Positions 43,642-46,460 of a stretch of 46,460 nucleotides of DNA are shown in pieces. The stretch covers positions 1 through 46,460 of the forward strand of contig LSKJ01000112.1 of assembly GCA_001557035.1 (NCBI GenBank), read 5' to 3'. The stretch comes from Rhodospirillaceae bacterium CCH5-H10 (GTDB taxonomy: Bacteria; Pseudomonadota; Alphaproteobacteria; Reyranellales; Reyranellaceae). How positions within the stretch are numbered: position 1 is the first letter of the stretch; each line of letters opens with the position of its first letter. The position numbers and the translations under genes were made by a program. The notes under the pieces were generated by a model that saw nothing but the letters and a program-made list of their open reading frames with translations, was not told where the DNA came from and searched no databases.

Positions 43642-45140
43642 TGGGGCGGTCCCACGCGATACACCACGACACCGTCGTGATGGCCGCGCACGTCGGTGGT
43701 CCCGAGCCGCTCGCAGAAGCCCTGGGCGCCGGCGGCCAGCACCGTGCTCTCGGCCGCGAGGATACGGGTGCCGAACTTCTTGTTGAGCTGCTCGATGCGC
43801 GCGGCGACGTTCACGGCATCGCCCAGCAGCGTGTAGCTGAGGCGATTGTCCGTCCCGATGGTGACACCGATCACCGGACCGGTGTTGAGGCCGATGCGTG
43901 TGTGCAGGACGTGGCCGTGGGCGAAGCGGGTCTCGGCCAGCGCCGCCTGGATGTCCAGCGCCGCGGCGATCGCGGCGGCGGCGTGGTTCTCCAGGGGCCG
44001 CGGCAGGTTGAAACTCGCGAACAGACCGTCGCCGATGAAGCTGTTCACGATGCCGCCATGGCGCTGGATCACAGGGACGACGGTGCGGAGATAGGCGTTC
44101 AGCACCTCGGCGACGTCCGTGGGCTCGAGGCTCTCCGACAGGCCGGTGAAACCAGCGATGTCGGTAAACATCAGCGTCGCCTCGGCGGTGGTGTCGATGC
44201 TGCGACCGGTATTGCCCCGGTTGGACAGGATCGACGTGGCGACGGCCTCGCTCACATACTTGCCGAACGTGTCGCGCAGATAGGCCTTCTCCGCGAGGCC
44301 TTCCACCATCTGGTTGAAGCGGCTGGCGGCGTGGCCCAGCTCGTCGTTCGAGGTCACCGGCAGGCGCACGGTGTAGTCGTTGTCGGCGACGCGGCGCAGG
44401 CCGCCGTCCAGACGGGTGATCGGCCGCGTGAGCGCCTGCGAGATCCAGTAGTACATCAAGAGCGCGCCGACTGCCGAGGTCGCGACGTCGGACGAGACCT
44501 CGCGGACGAGGCGGTCGCCGGAATAGCTCAGCACGTCGGCGACCATCAGGACCATGGTGGCGAACGTGATGAAAAGAAGCGCCATCGCGACCTTGCGGCT
44601 GAAACGGCCGTTGAAGCGCGAGATGTTCACGCCGCGCGCCCGGAACAGGTGCTGGCACAGATGGTCGAGATAGGCGGCGACGACGAAGAAGGTCAGGACG
44701 ACATCGAAGCCCGTACCGACGGTGAGGTTGGCGATGACGTCGGGCCAGGCGACCTGTTGCAGCGTGGCGCCGAAAGTGATGCCCAGGCGATGGGACAGGA
44801 GCCGCAGGGCCATCATGGGCGCGAACATCACGCCGACCACGAGGGCTGAATGGCGCGGCAGGCGTGACAGCCGGTACTCGACCTCGGCGAAAGCGACGCG
44901 GCCGTCGATGAAGTGCCGGATCGGCCGGATCAGGAACCAGGCGCCGAGGCCCACGCCGATCACGAGGAACAGGGTCGAGACCGCCAGCGACGGCAGGAAG
45001 GCCTGCGGCGCGTCGTTCTGGATGCAGTAGACGACGAGGGTGAACAGGTCGATCAGGAACGGCACCGACATCGCGAAGTAGTAGCGATGCACGAGGCTGG
45101 CGGGCACCGCCGCCGGTGCCGCGTCGGTCGATGCGGTCAT
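43638..45140 (-). CDS. Membrane-bound class III adenylate/guanylate cyclase with HAMP domain (first of tandem pair)
   Basis: 500 residues with the same plan as the downstream cyclase: six hydrophobic helices, HAMP (RPITRLDGGLRRVADNDYTV), and catalytic domain (LMFTDIAGFTGLSE, FIGDGLFASFNLP, LLGDAVNVAARIEQLNKKFG) with both metal aspartates and the Asn/Arg pair. The frame opens at 45191, but ATG 45140 starts a better N-terminus. The two neighbours are clear paralogues from a tandem duplication. cAMP or cGMP production in response to a membrane or periplasmic cue is likely; which nucleotide is not certain. Confidence 0.93.
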   Translation of the reverse strand: MTASTDAAPAAVPASLVHRYYFAMSVPFLIDLFTLVVYCIQNDAPQAFLPSLAVSTLFLVIGVGLGAWFLIRPIRHFIDGRVAFAEVEYRLSRLPRHSALVVGVMFAPMMALRLLSHRLGITFGATLQQVAWPDVIANLTVGTGFDVVLTFFVVAAYLDHLCQHLFRARGVNISRFNGRFSRKVAMALLFITFATMVLMVADVLSYSGDRLVREVSSDVATSAVGALLMYYWISQALTRPITRLDGGLRRVADNDYTVRLPVTSNDELGHAASRFNQMVEGLAEKAYLRDTFGKYVSEAVATSILSNRGNTGRSIDTTAEATLMFTDIAGFTGLSESLEPTDVAEVLNAYLRTVVPVIQRHGGIVNSFIGDGLFASFNLPRPLENHAAAAIAAALDIQAALAETRFAHGHVLHTRIGLNTGPVIGVTIGTDNRLSYTLLGDAVNVAARIEQLNKKFGTRILAAESTVLAAGAQGFCERLGTTDVRGHHDGVVVYRVGPPQ

Positions 45141-45199
45141 GCGCCCGTATAATGCGGATCGGGGCGGAGCGAAATGCCCCGCCCGCCGCAACGGCTGGC

Positions 45200-46291
45200 T
45201 CAGGCCGTCAGTTCACGCGCGGTGATGCGGTACTTGAACTTGTCCGGATCCAGCGAATCGAGGAAGCCCGCGCGGTTCTCGGCCTGCGGATACATCAGGA
45301 AGGCGATCGGATCCTCCTTCGAGCCCGGCAGCTTCACGTCGTGCGCCACGTTGTAAGCCAGCCAGTTGCCCTCCCAGGAACCGAACAGCGCCCGCCGCGC
45401 CGCGACCACCTTCGGGTCGGTCATGGCGAGGTTGGCCGGCGGCTCCTCCAGCACGACCTTGCGCACGTCGGCCGGGTCGACCGGCGTCCAGCCCGAACCG
45501 GCGAGCCAGACCTCGGCGCGGCAATGCTGGGCCTTGGACACGACCTCGGAACCGGCACCCAGCGCCTTGAAGCCGAACTCCGACGGCATGACGCGGATGC
45601 CGTAGACGTCGCGCGCCGGCAGGCCGACGGAACGGGCGAGCCCGACGAAGAGCGCATTCAGGTCGGCACACTTGCCGTTCAGGTTGCCGGTCCTGATCAT
45701 CGTCGTGATGTCGCCGACGCCGCAGCCCAGCGTCTTGGGATTGCGGAAGGTGTTCTCGACCACCCAGTCGTAGATCGCACGTGCCCTGGCGACGTCACCC
45801 TGCTTGCCGCGTACGATTTGCTCGGCCGTTTCCTTCACCAGGCCATCGGTCGGCAGGAACGTGGTCGGCATCAGGTTCAGCTTTCGCTCGGCGTCGGCGA
45901 GCGGCGCGGCGTTACCCTTGCCGGGCACGACCGACCGGTTCTGCGCCTGGACCTGCGCCACGATCTCGATCAGCGGCGATTGCTGGTCGGCCGACCATTC
46001 GACCCTCAGCATCTCCGCGCCATACTTAGGATCGCGCACGCGCTCGGCGACGCGCGCGTTGCCCGTCCAAGTGACGTTCCCCGGGCGCTGCCAATCCGGC
46101 GCCTCGAAGGTCGGCAGCGGGATCCACGCCTTGTTGGCGCCGGCCGTCGGCTCGACGCGGGTGGTCAGCACGTAGGTACGCCAGCCCTTCGGCACCGGCG
46201 CGTAGGTCGCGGCCTGCGCCGACGCGAGGCGCGGCGCGAGACCGAGGGCACCGGCGGCGAGGCCGGCCTTCAGCATGTCACGACGATTCAT
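45200..46291 (-). CDS. Tat-exported transglutaminase-like domain protein
   Basis: 363 residues. MNRRDMLKAGLAAGALGLAP with cleavage after ASA is a twin-arginine signal. The papain-like transglutaminase core has the triad Cys208 (NLNGKCADLN), His256 (KAQHCRAEVWL) and Asp272 (WTPVDPADV). Bacterial members act as periplasmic peptidases or have unknown functions rather than cross-linking proteins. The frame extends to 46441, but ATG 46291 precedes the Tat motif and has GGGGAG upstream. It reads toward the cyclases, with a 59-bp gap. Bases 46292-46460 hold no other gene that I can support. Confidence 0.9.
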   Translation of the reverse strand: MNRRDMLKAGLAAGALGLAPRLASAQAATYAPVPKGWRTYVLTTRVEPTAGANKAWIPLPTFEAPDWQRPGNVTWTGNARVAERVRDPKYGAEMLRVEWSADQQSPLIEIVAQVQAQNRSVVPGKGNAAPLADAERKLNLMPTTFLPTDGLVKETAEQIVRGKQGDVARARAIYDWVVENTFRNPKTLGCGVGDITTMIRTGNLNGKCADLNALFVGLARSVGLPARDVYGIRVMPSEFGFKALGAGSEVVSKAQHCRAEVWLAGSGWTPVDPADVRKVVLEEPPANLAMTDPKVVAARRALFGSWEGNWLAYNVAHDVKLPGSKEDPIAFLMYPQAENRAGFLDSLDPDKFKYRITARELTA

Positions 46292-46460
46292 TTTGCAATC
46301 TCCCCATGGCCAAAAATGCCGGGGAGGGAGGTCGTCCCGTCGTCGGGAGGAGCCATATCCATCCCGGACCAATCCGCGTCGCACGCGACAGCGGCAAGTA
46401 CCGGAAGGCGCAGGTTTGCAACGCGCTGCGGCGCTCGTCAACGCCTCAGAGGCCGAGATC

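Noticed and set aside
43642..44658. Apparent 340-residue N-terminal extension of the second cyclase
   Set aside because: Out-of-frame reading of the first cyclase; GTG 43641 in the overlap is the start.

Overview
The window is a G+C-rich stretch of 46.5 kb from what looks like an alphaproteobacterium. The clues are an F1-ATPase zeta-subunit (DUF1476) gene, several TRAP and family-5 solute-binding proteins, a PurS/PurQ/small-PurL purine operon followed by a BolA/CGFS-glutaredoxin pair, a BoxB/BoxC aerobic benzoate pathway, and palindromic REP-like repeats of a type common in Rhizobiales/Rhodospirillales. A Reyranella- or Bradyrhizobium-like soil bacterium would fit, but that is an inference. 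I see no rRNA, tRNA, CRISPR array, intact insertion sequence or prophage.

Layout, left half. 2-2161 is the 3' part of an RND efflux pump. 2166-8637 is a catabolic and uptake cluster: an amidase, a hexapeptide acetyltransferase, an AtzH/HpxZ-like protein, an amidohydrolase-2 lactonase-like enzyme and a complete TRAP transporter, with an operator-like palindrome and leader hairpins before the transporter. 8803-13949 holds two closely related family-5 solute-binding proteins in opposite orientation. They flank a 2OG-Fe(II) oxygenase and an HxlR-type repressor divergent from a flavodoxin-like quinone reductase. 14020-14784 is a LigB/DOPA-type dioxygenase. 14984-20461 is an iron-uptake island: ECF sigma factor, FecR anti-sigma factor, TonB receptor with an N-terminal signalling domain, and a PepSY membrane protein. 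Candidate Fur-type sites precede the sigma gene and the receptor.

Layout, right half. On the minus strand, 25309-20529 reads purC-purS-[repeat]-purQ-purL-bolA-grxD. 25451-26575 encodes a diiron ferritin-like protein. 29901-26726 (minus) is a compact unit: MaoC/FAS1-like dehydratase, Tat-exported beta-carbonic-anhydrase-like protein, GT2 glycosyltransferase and methyltransferase. Then come the ATPase zeta subunit, a GSP17M-like stress protein, two secreted proteins (one an orphan TRAP binding protein), a SulP transporter and a DUF4239-like membrane protein. A roughly 270-bp gap next to that gene is hairpin-rich and ends in a plus-strand terminator with no gene to serve. boxC-[repeat]-boxB lies on the minus strand, divergent from a GNAT/Rrf2 pair across a 20-bp near-perfect palindrome. 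The right end has a TPR protein, a secreted hypothetical, an acyl-CoA-dehydrogenase homologue that lacks the usual catalytic glutamate and resembles 3-sulfinopropanoyl-CoA desulfinase, two tandem class III adenylate cyclases and a Tat-exported transglutaminase-like protein.

The most unusual observations are: the uncharacterised amidase/AtzH-like/amidohydrolase/TRAP cluster; the orphan terminator and structured gap at 35142-35412; REP-like repeats inserted inside both the pur and box operons with compensatory changes in their stems; a twin-operator HxlR/flavodoxin switch; and the desulfinase-like acyl-CoA dehydrogenase.
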